Assembly (NCBI RefSeq): GCF_000090795.2
Contig: NW_003546283.1
Span: forward strand, 285,209 to 349,208
Direction of reading: 5' to 3'
DNA from: Amphimedon queenslandica
Taxonomy: Eukaryota > Porifera > Demospongiae > Haplosclerida > Niphatidae
DNA: 64,000 nucleotides
Shown here: in pieces, positions 36,363-47,900 of the stretch
Position numbering within the stretch: the first letter of the stretch is position 1
Layout: the number at the start of each line of letters is the position of its first letter
Translations under genes and position numbers: made by a program
The notes under the pieces: generated by a model
Told to the model about the DNA's origin: nothing
Databases searched by the model: none
What the model saw: only the letters and a program-made list of their open reading frames with translations

Positions 36363-39300
36363 CTACAAAAATACACTCTGGAATCGTTTGATGAGCTGAT
36401 CCATCACTTGAGGGAGTTCTGCAATGTTAAGTACGCAGGCGAGGGTGGGCGGGTGAGTGGGAGAGGGTGGAGTCACTGCTTTGCCAGATATTACACCTGG
36501 TACGTAAGGCACTGGCAATGCAATAAGAAAAAAGAAACAATAATATTTATTGCTTAGTGAATTTTTGTCTATGTGTGTGTGTCAATTCCCATTCAGCACT
36601 CATATTTATGTGGCCAAAAAATTTTTGCAAAAGCAAAAAATTTTTTTGAGTTGCTCAATTCTCAATGCAAATGAACTGCACCTCAAAAAAATTGCTTTTG
36701 CAAATAATGTACTTTTGCAAATAATGAAAATTTGAGGCTGTTGGATCTGTGATACAGTATAATAATGTAAAGGAGACTAACTGTGATGCTGTGAGAGTAT
36801 GTGAGATGTGAAACTATGAGAGATAACATCAACAAACATCAGCTTCTGAAGCAGCTCAGTAGGACTGCCAACCTAAAAAAATTAAATTAATATCAGTCAC
36901 TTCTAAAGTTATAATACTCAAATCATGATACTTGATCAATACTGCATGTAGTGCTACCTCTAATTGCAGACCCTTACCTGTGACTCTGATAAATATTGTA
37001 CTGGTAGACTCTTCCCATTACTAAATGTAAGTGGAAGTAAGATTGGATCAGGGCCCTAAAATAAAAATTATAAATTATAAAATAAAATAATAAAAATAAA
37101 TAAATAACCTTCGATCCTTTGAAAGTGACTAAAGGCACAAACTGATTTCTAGTGTCTAAAATAAATGTTGATATAAAAATTAAACACACAATGTGGATGT
37201 ACATCTCTACCATGCATGTGCTTAAAATAGCCTTAGCTTCCTTTTAAAAATCGCCTCACTTTTAAAATGCTCATAACTCAAAAATTATTCGTCGAAAACA
37301 GCTCAAACTTTCTACACAGCATAAGGACATCAATATGTATCAGAAAATGTAATAAAAATTTGGGCTAATTTTGGAGACATTTTTTGGAAAAAACCATGGG
37401 CTATAGCCTTGGGTATTTTTCAGAATTTTGGCGTTTACTTAAATTGGCCGTAACCTAAAAATTGAAGTCAGAATCAGCTCATACTTTGTACATAGCATAA
37501 GGACATCAATGTGTATCAAAAAATGTAATAAAAATTTGGGGTGATTTCTGAGCCATTTTTGAAAAAAACCATGGGCTATTATAGACAAGTACATGTACTT
37601 ACAATCATATCCTAGTACAAGAGGATTCCGTAGGTGAGGATGAGAGTCACACGGGAACACCTGACCCTGTCCCTCCCACAGTAAAGGTAGATATATTCCA
37701 CTATACACAAAAGACAAAAAACCACTCAATTATTATTAGATGTACAGTATAATACTACATTTATTAGAAGAATCAGACTCTATGCTTAACCAAATACCTA
37801 CCCACTGGGTAACTGTAGCTACAAGTATAACAGCAGACCAACCCTGAGAGGGTGGGGACACACCTCTTAGATTGACTGACCTTTACCCCCCCCCATTAAT
37901 ACAAACCCCAATATGTACCCCTTACACTACTACGTACACTACTCCATACACTAAATACTCTACTTAATACCCTACTTGTAATCACACATAGTAAACTTTT
38001 AAGTACATGTACATGTACATGCATTTTAATTTTTCCAGCTGCTCAAAGTTTTCTTGCGTGTGCGTTATGTCCCGTAAGCTTACCCCACTTCACTCTCAGG
38101 GTGTGAATAGACTATTATTGGTCTCTGGATGATATTTGAGAGAGTGAATATGTGAAGCTGTGGAGCTCCGACGATATTGTCTTTAGCCGCCTCCCACTGA
38201 GCAAACTGCTAAAAAAGAAAAGAGAAATGAAAGAGAGAAGGAAAGATTGAGTGAAGCAACACGAGAAAGAGAGCACTAATAAGACCAATGTCTATTGAAA
38301 GTGTCTGTCTGCAAAACACAAGAGTTGGGACATTTTATAATGATAATGTTTAAAGGATAACATGCAGCTGGTTGGATGCATGCAACCAGTTTATACAGAC
38401 ATGTAACAAACTGCATGAAATAAGAAACATTTCTGTTTCATGCAACATGCTAGACACTCCTGTATAAACTGCACTACATGTAACAAACACTGGACAGTAT
38501 ACATTGGTCCAAGAGTAAAGACAATGGATAGGCAATACTTACAATACCCACTGATTTATGAGAGCCAGATGGTAAAGACCGAGACCTGACAGTGTTCCAT
38601 CTATCGTATAGATTAATCTGCGCCTGCTGGTTAGTAAGAGTGCATGTTACAGCTTCCTTTAGTAGCTGATTCCTGTCATGTACACCCCATAATCCTAAAG
38701 AGGCAGCATGAAACAATGAACTAGAACCAGCCTCAGTCTATGGAAAGGAAGAATGCAATAATGACTATACTACAGGAGCTATTAGGATTATTAGTACCAG
38801 TAATGCTTTGGCATCACAACCACCACTGAGTGTTGGCTACTCATTTAAAAATCCAATTAGATTGGCAACATAATCATACTGTCTGTTTTTCAAGGATAAA
38901 AATTGTAAGATTCGCAAAAACTAATTGCATGAAAATCAAATTTAAAATGTATTTGTGAAATACTAAATACAGCAAAAATGCTATCGATTGTACTATGATG
39001 TGGAAAATTTCATCAAACAAGGACTCACTTTCATTGGCATTAATGGAGCAAAGGCCAATCGTCTGATTTGATACAACTCCTGCGTATTGACATTAGCCAA
39101 TGAGCCATTGATATAGTTGACTTGGAACTGTTGAATATGTACATTGTTATGCATCGCAAAGGAATACTCATTGTGGGGTCTAATGTAACCAGCCTCAATG
39201 TGACCTATACATGCATTTATATGAAGATAAAATGAATGGGGATATTATGATTGATTGTGTAGAAAGAATGAATTTATCTGCTCAATCAATACAGCAGTGA

Positions 39301-40146
39301 TAACAATAACAACTGGCCATTCACTGTTACATTTCAGTCACTGTTATACATGTAGGTGTACTTTATATTCAAGTAAACCATGCCAAGCTACTAACTAATT
39401 TCCTTCAGAAAACATATCTGCTAACATAAGTGTTAAATTCAAACATGATTGAGGGCATGCGGAATCTGATTTCAATGGTGATATATATACTTGAATTAAA
39501 ATTTTGTGAATCAATCACGACACGTAGCTACTAAATCACCAGAAGACACCAATATAAAGTTTGAGATGAAGTTCACCAATTACTTATACACAGACAAAAT
39601 AATTCCCAAATATAACTCTTGCCAATAAATCATATTACGCAACAGTATATCATACACATACAACTCACCACAAATGACATCATTAATGTACTCCCAGGTA
39701 CCCCCTTGGGCCGGCCTCGACTGCCACGATGACATGTTACTCCAATTAATGCCCCCACAGCCCTCCAAGTGTAAGAGGGTGTCTGGATCCAATAGCTCTA
39801 ACCTTATGCCCTCACGAACCTCCCTGACGAAGAAGGAGGGGAGAATGGAGAGAAATACATAAATAAATAAATAAAATTAATAATAATAATAATCAAATCA
39901 TGAGTAAAAATTCAAGTAAAAAAGAGAGTCACTGAATTACTTGCTCAGTCTCTGTGGCTGTACTTGTGGATTCAGGTCCCATGGTAGCACGAAGGTTGTC
40001 TCTACCCTGTGCTCGAAGGAGTAGAGTCCAGTCTGGCTACAGTATACCAGTGCCCCGGTCACTGCTGAGCGTATCTCAGCTGCTTTGTCAGGGGCGACGT
40101 GAGAGAGGGTGTACTGGAGTGTGGGGACTCGAGGAGGAACGGACAT
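36363..40146 (-). CDS. WWE domain plus A20-like OTU domain lacking catalytic Cys and His (10 exons, 439 aa)
   Basis: Exons: 40146-39941, 39823-39669, 39204-39029, 38737-38543, 38208-38084, 37700-37603, 37155-37109, 37055-36978, 36872-36782, 36511-36363; 440 codons in phase. Residues about 100-175 look like a WWE domain (GTWEYINDVICGHIEAGYI ... VNTQELYQIRRL), a module that in other proteins binds ADP-ribose chains. Residues about 180-340 match the A20/Cezanne OTU fold: LFHAASLGLWGVHDR, then LHIFTLSNIIQRPIIVYS, then GGIYLPLLW, then NPLVLGYDYTRNQFVPLVTF. In active enzymes the first motif is preceded by DGNC and the last contains a catalytic His. Here they read GSSS (Ser186 at the Cys position) and NQF (Gln323 at the His position), so peptidase activity is unlikely. 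A role as an ubiquitin or ADP-ribose reader is inference. The C-terminal tail is Pro/Thr-rich. Confidence 0.8.
36627..36701. repeat. Strong hairpin (20-bp arms, 31-bp loop)
   Basis: The left arm 36627-36650 (GCAAAAGCAA...TTTTTTTGAG) pairs with the right arm 36682-36701 (CTCAAAAAAATTGCTTTTGC). It is perfect apart from a 4-nt A bulge on the left arm. It lies in the last intron of the WWE/OTU-like gene. Confidence 0.8.
37255..37590. repeat. Repeat subfamily A, two copies in reverse orientation
   Basis: Two successive units carrying CAGCTCA(A/T)ACTTT, CATCAATATGTATCAGAAAATG and AACCATGGGCTATAGCC words, in an intron of the WWE/OTU-like gene. Confidence 0.8.
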
Positions 40147-40422
40147 TAGATCGAGAGTAAGAGAAGATAATAAGAAAAGATTGTAAACCCTCGTTGCTTA
40201 ATTCCACCTGAGCCACGCCCATAAAACATTTAAACCACCCCCCCCCCAATTTACATGCCTTTTTAGTTGTTTTCTTTTTTTGTTAAATTCAAGTAATAAA
40301 ATAACTGTTTTTGTGCATGTGTATGCAAATGGTGTGTGAGTGTAGTTCATAATCCCAAGCTGTCCTATAAGGGACAGTAAAAAGGCAGAGAGAGCACTAC
40401 TATATAAGACATAAGGACAAGA
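40147..40422. other. Spacer between MAX 3' end and WWE/OTU-like gene
   Basis: Both neighbours are on the minus strand, so this 276-bp stretch should contain the MAX 3' UTR and polyadenylation site and the promoter of the WWE/OTU-like gene. A C9-10 run occurs near 40240. No TATA box is evident. Confidence 0.5.
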
Positions 40423-42687
40423 CTACTCGGACACGGTCGCAGATGCCTTGAAACGCTTAGTCGGTGGTTGATCTTCACTATCAGTCTGTGTCTCCTTCCC
40501 TTGTAACGAGACGACACCTACCACAAACACTCGTTAATAAACGACCTCATCAAACACAATAAACTCACTTGCTTCAGTAGTTGCTGTACTTGTTTGACTA
40601 GTTTGACTGCCTCCAGCCGAGACAGTGGTAGTAACTGCCTCTTGCGACGCGGAGACAGGTGGAGGGAGAGGAGGGGGAGTCACTACTGCTTTGGGAAGCT
40701 GCTCAGTCAATTGTGGAACAGTGGTTGCTGTCACAACACCTCTTGGTATTGAAGCTGGAGGCATGCCTATGGTTTAAAAGATGCAATTAGATCTTTACAT
40801 GTGTGCTAGCAGAAATTCCCCACATTTACCACATCATTGGTCAACATAGGGAGACCACAGTTATGAAGACATTAAAATGCGACTCATAAAATATGAGGAA
40901 TTCCAGTTAATGGATATTAGTATTACCAGCCAAAAATGAAGTACATACAAATGGACTGCAAACAGATGGCATAGCCAAAAATGACACATGCAAGTAGAGA
41001 AATGCAGGCTGTAACATGACTGACTATACTTTGTTGGTCGGTGCACATAACTTGTAGGAAAGTTAGCAAACACAGCCTCTACAAGATATGTGGCTGTTTA
41101 TTAAAATCAAAAAACAACCTGCAAAATTCTAATGATGATAACAATAATAATAGCAATCATAATCAGATCCTCCTTAATTTAAAAAAAAGGTTCAATTATC
41201 ATGTGCCAAAATCGTACTTCAATTACAGAAATAATTGATATTTATAAATATTACCTTGTGGTCTGACTGGTGATGCTAGAACACGAGCAGCTATAGCTCT
41301 CATTTGATTGTTGGTAGTACTCGGAAGGTTCTTTGCCAGTGCCGAGAGAAGGTTCTGAGTCGTCCTAATGTTGTTGGCAAGTATATTAAAAGAGTTTGCT
41401 TGATCATTAGTAGCAGGAGCTGAAGATGGAGTGACACTAGCAGCTGCACTACTAACAGGAGTATTGGTTTCTATTAATAAGTAAAAGGAAAGGGAGAGTG
41501 TGTGTGTGAGAGAGGGGGAAACATTGAAAATGAGTTTGTGTATTGTTAATAAACACAAAATGAATAACAATTCATGTGGTGAGAAATATTGATGCCTCGC
41601 CCATGATTGAATTTCACACACAAAACCATTACCACTTGACTCTATTCAAGTTCAAAGTAAATTCAAACATACTCAACATCATGCTAACATACAGAAGACA
41701 GGCATCAAACAGAATGCTTAATCATACATTTAACTTAAATATGATACAAAATTGTGTGATAAATAAAGATTCTACTGTATCAGTTACTAATGTTAATACT
41801 TCATACCATTAGGTTTATCCTTGGGGCCCACAGTTACTACATTATTAGTGTCAGCAGAAGGTTCCAGCTACAAGCAAAAAATTATAATAAAAATGATCAA
41901 AAAGGAGTGTCCCCTAATAACTTACCTGTACTTTATTGGCCTTGTTAGAATTTGCCTGCTGCTGCTGTTGCTGCCTAAGAAGCTGTCTTTGCTGGACTTT
42001 CTCAGCAATACTAGCAATGAGATCTTCAGGTGAAGAAAGGGCACCAGTTTCTTGTGCTTGTTCTAATCCATTAACTATAAGGAATGTGCACTTGTACCTG
42101 TATCAACTAACACCATGAATACTATTGTACACACTTTGCATATGTATACCCACCCACCCCCATGTATCTCCTTTTCATCCTTATTCCCCCTCCAGCTCTC
42201 TTTCCACCTCTCCCTCTTTCTTTAAACCCACTCACCCAAAGACATTAGTTCTAACATTATACAGTTTCTTTTTCCCAGTTTGTTATTCTTCTACACTTTA
42301 CAACTTCATTTCCTCTTCTATTCCTTGTCATTCCCCCCTCTCTCTCATGTTATTCATTCTCTCTCATTCTTTCCTCAATTGTATTACCTTGTTCTTCAAG
42401 AATCTCATTCTTTTTTCTAAGCTCGTCTATCTCTACTGTCCGTACTGAGCTATTTCTCTGCATTTGTCGTATGTATTCCGTTGCCTTATTAAGGACATGA
42501 GCCCTTGAAACCTAAACGTACATTAAATTTTTAAAATATGACAATTCTCTTGTATGACTGTTCCCCCTCAGGATACCTTTTCTCCAGACAGAGATGGAAT
42601 GCAGTCTCGAAGGTTCGTAAAAGAGTCTTTGATGTGATCACGCCTCTTTCTCTCCAGAGCATTGTGATGTGCTCTTTTATCTAAACT
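40423..42687 (-). CDS. MAX: MAX bHLH-leucine-zipper protein, 5' end in assembly gap
   Basis: Exons: 42687-42577, 42511-42388, 42074-41926, 41867-41807, 41470-41255, 40766-40569, 40517-40423; 317 aa are visible. The first visible exon gives [20 protein letters not shown], the nearly invariant MAX basic region and helix 1. The second gives [20 protein letters not shown] and the start of the zipper. MAX dimerises with MYC and MXD/MNT partners and binds E-box CACGTG. The C-terminus ([15 protein letters not shown]) resembles the MAX nuclear-localisation tail. Human MAX is about 160 aa. Here about 230 residues of Gln-, Ser-, Thr- and Pro-rich sequence lie between zipper and tail. The exon(s) encoding the N-terminus must lie in the gap 42806-43493 or its flanks, because the visible part opens in phase 0 without an ATG. 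Confidence 0.93.
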
Positions 42688-42805
42688 CTGACGTAGAAAA
42701 AATTTAAAAAAAGAAAAAGTTAGAGGAGAGAAACACACCCACACTTGTGACAAAAATTGCCACCTCAGCACTTTACACCCACTATTTCAAATCTCATTTG
42801 ACTGA

Positions 42806-43493
42806 NNNNNNNNNNNNNNNNNNNNNNNNNNNNNNNNNNNNNNNNNNNNNNNNNNNNNNNNNNNNNNNNNNNNNNNNNNNNNNNNNNNNNNNNNNNNNNN
42901 NNNNNNNNNNNNNNNNNNNNNNNNNNNNNNNNNNNNNNNNNNNNNNNNNNNNNNNNNNNNNNNNNNNNNNNNNNNNNNNNNNNNNNNNNNNNNNNNNNNN
43001 NNNNNNNNNNNNNNNNNNNNNNNNNNNNNNNNNNNNNNNNNNNNNNNNNNNNNNNNNNNNNNNNNNNNNNNNNNNNNNNNNNNNNNNNNNNNNNNNNNNN
43101 NNNNNNNNNNNNNNNNNNNNNNNNNNNNNNNNNNNNNNNNNNNNNNNNNNNNNNNNNNNNNNNNNNNNNNNNNNNNNNNNNNNNNNNNNNNNNNNNNNNN
43201 NNNNNNNNNNNNNNNNNNNNNNNNNNNNNNNNNNNNNNNNNNNNNNNNNNNNNNNNNNNNNNNNNNNNNNNNNNNNNNNNNNNNNNNNNNNNNNNNNNNN
43301 NNNNNNNNNNNNNNNNNNNNNNNNNNNNNNNNNNNNNNNNNNNNNNNNNNNNNNNNNNNNNNNNNNNNNNNNNNNNNNNNNNNNNNNNNNNNNNNNNNNN
43401 NNNNNNNNNNNNNNNNNNNNNNNNNNNNNNNNNNNNNNNNNNNNNNNNNNNNNNNNNNNNNNNNNNNNNNNNNNNNNNNNNNNNNNNNNNNNN
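42806..43493. other. Assembly gap between MAX and an upstream membrane-protein gene
   Basis: A run of 688 N. The right flank (43494-43640) is a B-subfamily repeat copy, which may be why assembly failed. It should contain the first MAX exon and probably the last exon of the 43723-44839 gene. Confidence 0.95.
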
Positions 43494-43640
43494 GAATTCT
43501 CAATTTTATAGTTCTATCTGATACACATACATGTTCTTATGTTGCGTAGAAAGTTTGAGTTGATTCCTCAATTATTGGTCTTTTTACAAATTTTTAAAGT
43601 TGCTCCAAAATCAGGCCAAAGTCTATTAGCAATGCTACCT
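43494..43640. repeat. Repeat subfamily B copy at the gap edge
   Basis: Starts GAATTCTC, contains GTTGCGTAGAAAGTTTGAGTTGATTCC and AAGTTGCTCCAAAATCAGGCC, and is cut by the gap on its left side. Confidence 0.8.
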
Positions 43641-43670
43641 TACTAAGTGGGATTCATGATTCAGCTGTAT

Positions 43671-43683
43671 CCCCCCCCCCCCC
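43671..43683. repeat. Homopolymer run C13
   Basis: A pure run of 13 C, close to the right edge of the 688-N gap. Confidence 0.9.
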
Positions 43684-43722
43684 ATACAAATTATGCCCCT
43701 TGGCTAAATAAACTTATTATAC

Positions 43723-44839
43723 CTTGTTTTTCTTTCCTTTTATTTTCTCTATCTATCTCACGAATTAAATAACAAGATAATAAACCACTGATTATAAACA
43801 TTGGGAGCAACATCATAAATACTACACAAGAGGAAGAAAGGGAGGAACAAGGGAAGATTTTATGAAAAAATATGATAAATTCAAGCTTTAAAACAAATAT
43901 TATCTTATATATTGCAGGCTAGCTGAACTTACATCTGGAGATAAAGTCGTATGGGTCATCTCTTACATATTCAACCGCCCAATCAAGCCAGCTCCTAACG
44001 TAACCCTTCACAAATCCCCAGTCCATTACTAAACTTTTGTCAGTCAACCTGTAATTAGATTCATAGCACATTATTAGCCACGCCCATCATGTGATGATTA
44101 TGCGTGGGCGAGCTAGCCTAGCCACAGACACCTGTGTTCAGATCTTTGTAGAATGTACTGCATCTGGTTGCATTCATTTCTCTCAATAGGCTCTCAAAGC
44201 CAATTAAGAATTACATAAAAAGAACAATAGTTGATAAAATGTACTATTATGGAGTAGCTATACTATGTAGTATAATGGTGGTGTTGAATATAGCGAAGGT
44301 TTCACTGCATGGAGCAACTCAATTGGACATCAACAGGCATACTCGCATTTCATACGACCAAACGGACACATGCACATGAGGCAGGATTCTTTGTGATAAG
44401 AATATGATCCATGATGTATACGTTGATTAGAGACTGGATGATAACATTCATCTATAAGCATTGATGCATATACAATAATGAAAATGGTAGAGTCTTACTG
44501 TATATTTTCCTTTTTACAATTGGTTTTGGGCGCCAGACATCTGGTACATCACCAGGCTCATTGTCTTCAGGTTCTCCTTTCGTGTCTTTTGGCTGCTTTT
44601 TCTCTCCAAGTGTCCACCAACCTGAACCAATGGAAGCCTTCCTGTCCTTATTTTGATCAGTTAGATCACCATGAGACATTACTTTATACTGCTCTGTTTA
44701 GAGAGAAGAAATGAAGGATAACCCAGCTTATATGCTGCTACTAACTGAAGTGGTTTGGTTTCTTCTCCATTACAATTGGAGCCATAGCAGTGGCTATAGC
44801 ACACATCATTAGTGCTACTAGGAACAAGAAAGACTTCAT
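43723..44839 (-). CDS. Small type I membrane protein, unidentified, 3' end missing
   Basis: Exons: 44839-44746, 44693-44499, 44192-44132, 44048-43933, 43821-43723, in phase (188 aa so far). The N-terminus is a signal peptide (MKSFLFLVALMMCAIATAMA). Next come a charged, acidic segment (GEPEDNEPGDVPDVWRP) and an aromatic stretch (MDWGFVKGYVRSWLDWAVEY). A hydrophobic segment then gives LFMMLLPMFIISGLLSCYLI, probably membrane-spanning, followed by a very basic/acidic tail (REIDRENKRKEKQ). The topology suggests a lumenal or extracellular N-terminus. The model leaves the last donor open in phase 1, so the stop exon probably lies in the 42806-43493 gap; reading through the donor would add about ten residues. 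I do not recognise the family. Confidence 0.55.
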
Positions 44840-44983
44840 TTTCACCACAGCAGAGTAGACTGTGCTTTCTTAGCTTTCTCTCAGCCTTTTTATAGTATCA
44901 CGTTAATGTTGCAATATAAAAGTCTATACAGACAGATATCATGAATAAAAATTATTATGTATTGCATGAATAGATTAACATGA
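44840..44983. promoter_or_regulatory. Short promoter spacer upstream of the small membrane-protein gene
   Basis: A 144-bp gap between the stop of the helical-repeat gene and the ATG of the next minus-strand gene. A TATAAAA-like word occurs on the minus strand around 44888-44896 (plus TTTTTATAG), about 55 bp upstream of the ATG. Confidence 0.4.
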
Positions 44984-47900
44984 TCACAATGAAGAGAGAG
45001 GATTGGCAAATGGTTTTAATAAATTTTTGATTTTGTCCACAAGAGTTGATAGAACAACATCAGTTATCGCTATTTTTGATAATGAGAAGAATACAAGATG
45101 GAGCTCGTGATAGCAAGCCTGCTTTTGCTCTACATCACTTGTATGAGACGCCTTTTTCTTTACTAGAAAGAAAAAAATAGAAACAAAAGTTTAAATATGG
45201 GAATTATGCATAATCACAGAGAAAGAAAAGCATGGGATCATAATATACTCACTATTGGTTATATTTGATGAAAAATTCTCAGTAATAAGAGACAGAGTGT
45301 TGAAAATTATCTTTATATGCCTACACACGTAAAATATCAAACACAGACTGGTTGAAAGAAACTCACTTGATATCAGTCTCAGTTACTACTACTTGTCTTA
45401 CAAATGGTAAGAGTATGATACACACACCAATCGTACAATGCTTACTAAAAACAAACCATAATCATTATTAATGAGCATACCCATATATAAGAACAAATTA
45501 CTATACCAGCACGTGTACTTACAAGTCATCACAAAATTTTGACAAACAATCCATGAACAACTGGACATTATTACTTGAACCAGTAAAGAAGCAGGCAAGC
45601 GTGCATTTGGAAGCAGCTTGCATTGCCTTCCCTCTCTTCCACAAGGCAATAATGTCATCTAATAGCTACAACATCAAAGGATAGAATTAGATATTAGAAT
45701 ACAGATTTCCTTACTTTCTTTCTATCAGACTGAGATAATGTTTCAGTCTCATTCTCAACCTCTTTGGATTTCAATTTGGGTGAAATTTGCTGCGATGAGG
45801 TGACCGCCTTAAGGTAAGAGCTCCTTTCATTGGTTGGGGATAATCTGCTATGATGTGATAAAGGCCTTGGGCTGGAAAGACGACGCGATCTTTCATCATG
45901 TATACTACTGATCGATGAATTCTCAGAATCAGAATCAGAAATCAATGAGTAATGATCAGTGACACTGGGAGAGGCACGACTTTCCACTCTAGGAGGTGAT
46001 GGCTTTGATGCTAAAAGATTTGAATCGGATAAATTAGATTTTTTATGTGGCAGAGTATAGTGGACTGGGAGAGATTGCTCTTCATCCTCTTCATTGCCTT
46101 CCAAAGAGATGGTGTCCAAATGAGAGGGCACAGAACGTGCTGAGCTCAATGTTGGATTTTCATTGGGTGTACCATTTACCATTGAATCAGTAATTGGTTT
46201 CTCAGGATCAAAAGCTTGCCTTGCAGACACTGATGCCGTAAGTATTTCCTCAGTAGGTGACCTAGACATTAAATGGCTAGGCATTATCAGCTCCATTGCT
46301 GATGAGCGCTTATACATTGATTCCCTTAAAGGTGAATATAGCTTCAAATAGCGTGCTGGTAAGGATTGCTCAAGACTCGTCCTGTTGCTAGAATGACTGC
46401 CATTAGAAGAAGGTGATAATTGAGCTGGTAAGGATCTCTCCACATCCCAGTCCAATTTTGGTTTATCTTTTGGCAAGCCATTACTAACCATTGGCTTCTC
46501 ACTGTCAATAGCTTTATTAGGCTTCTCTAGTGATGGTGAGCCACTGCTGCTTTGATGGAGGAATGAGTCCTGTGTCACTAATATCCCAGGTATACTTTGA
46601 CTCCGACTGGACTTGACATAAACTGAATTGGAAGATGTCGGTGAATGAGAGGTTTTACCAGATTGACGCTTGGTACTTCCTTGTCCATCAACCCTCTCGT
46701 AAAGGTTTTCAGTTGATTTGCTATAAGTGACTGCTAGTGGTATCTCTGGAAGTTTACGATGAGTTGTCTTTCCTGAAGGCTTAGCTCCCAACTTACCCTG
46801 TGGAGGAAGAAGAAAAAGGAGTATACTTTAACAAGTAAAAAGTAAAAACAAGAAGAATAGAGTGGAGATAATTTACAATTGAATTACCAATAGTGCCAAA
46901 TCATTCGGAGGATCAAAAATAATTTGAGTATGACAGCGACTTCGCTTCGGTTTAGGTGGAGGCACTTTACGAGGAGGTGCAGGTCTACAAACATAAACCA
47001 CAATTATAATAAGAACTAAAATAATTATGTAGAGTATAAAAATATTTTGCCTGCTCTTAGCCTTGGATCAATGACAGAGGTGAACATTGGTAATGTATTC
47101 CTTTATCATTGTCACATGATCCCACAAACTTACAGTGGTGCCATTGATATTAGTATGTTTGTAATGAGAGCACCGAGTTCGTCTGTTTGAAGGAATTCTG
47201 GGAGATCCAGTATAGTTTGTTTTAACTCACTCTCTTCTATGAGCTTGAACACATCTCTAGCATAGCCTAGCAATAAGAGCACAAAGAAAACATTAATACA
47301 TCTTCTGTATTACTTATAAGCATTTTCTAAACATTCTATACAAATGAATAGCAAACATTGCTTTCCCATCCAAGGAAAAAGCCCCATAGCAATAATAATA
47401 ATAATAATAATATTAATAATAATAGTAGTAGTAATAATAATAATAATAATAATACTGTGTAAATATAACTTAAATTAACACTTACTTTGTGAATAAGGCA
47501 AAGGGTGGTCAGGATCACAAGTACTAGTAGTAGCACAAGTTCTAACAGTAGCACACAAATTGGATACAAACGATAAGATGGTCTTGATCAGATCGTTACG
47601 GTGCGAATATTGATCAAACTGTCTCTTAATGTGACTCATCAGTAAAGTCAATGCTTGTAAGTGAAGTGGCGGCTAGATTAAAGGAATAATGTTACACAAC
47701 AACATGATGATGACCTAAATGTAATTACATTCTTCTTAATTAATTATTTTATCATTTTTGTAATTGCCTCTTGACAAGGATGATTAAAAAATCAAATTCT
47801 ATTTAATGAATTACTCTATTTACGGCTTGGCCTACATGTGTATGCTCAGCTATGGTCATGCATACTTACTTTCTTGTCTGGAGGAGTAGGAACAGATAGT

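Noticed and set aside
42747-43511. Long ORFs on both strands across the N run
   Set aside because: They consist of unknown bases and are artefacts of translating N.
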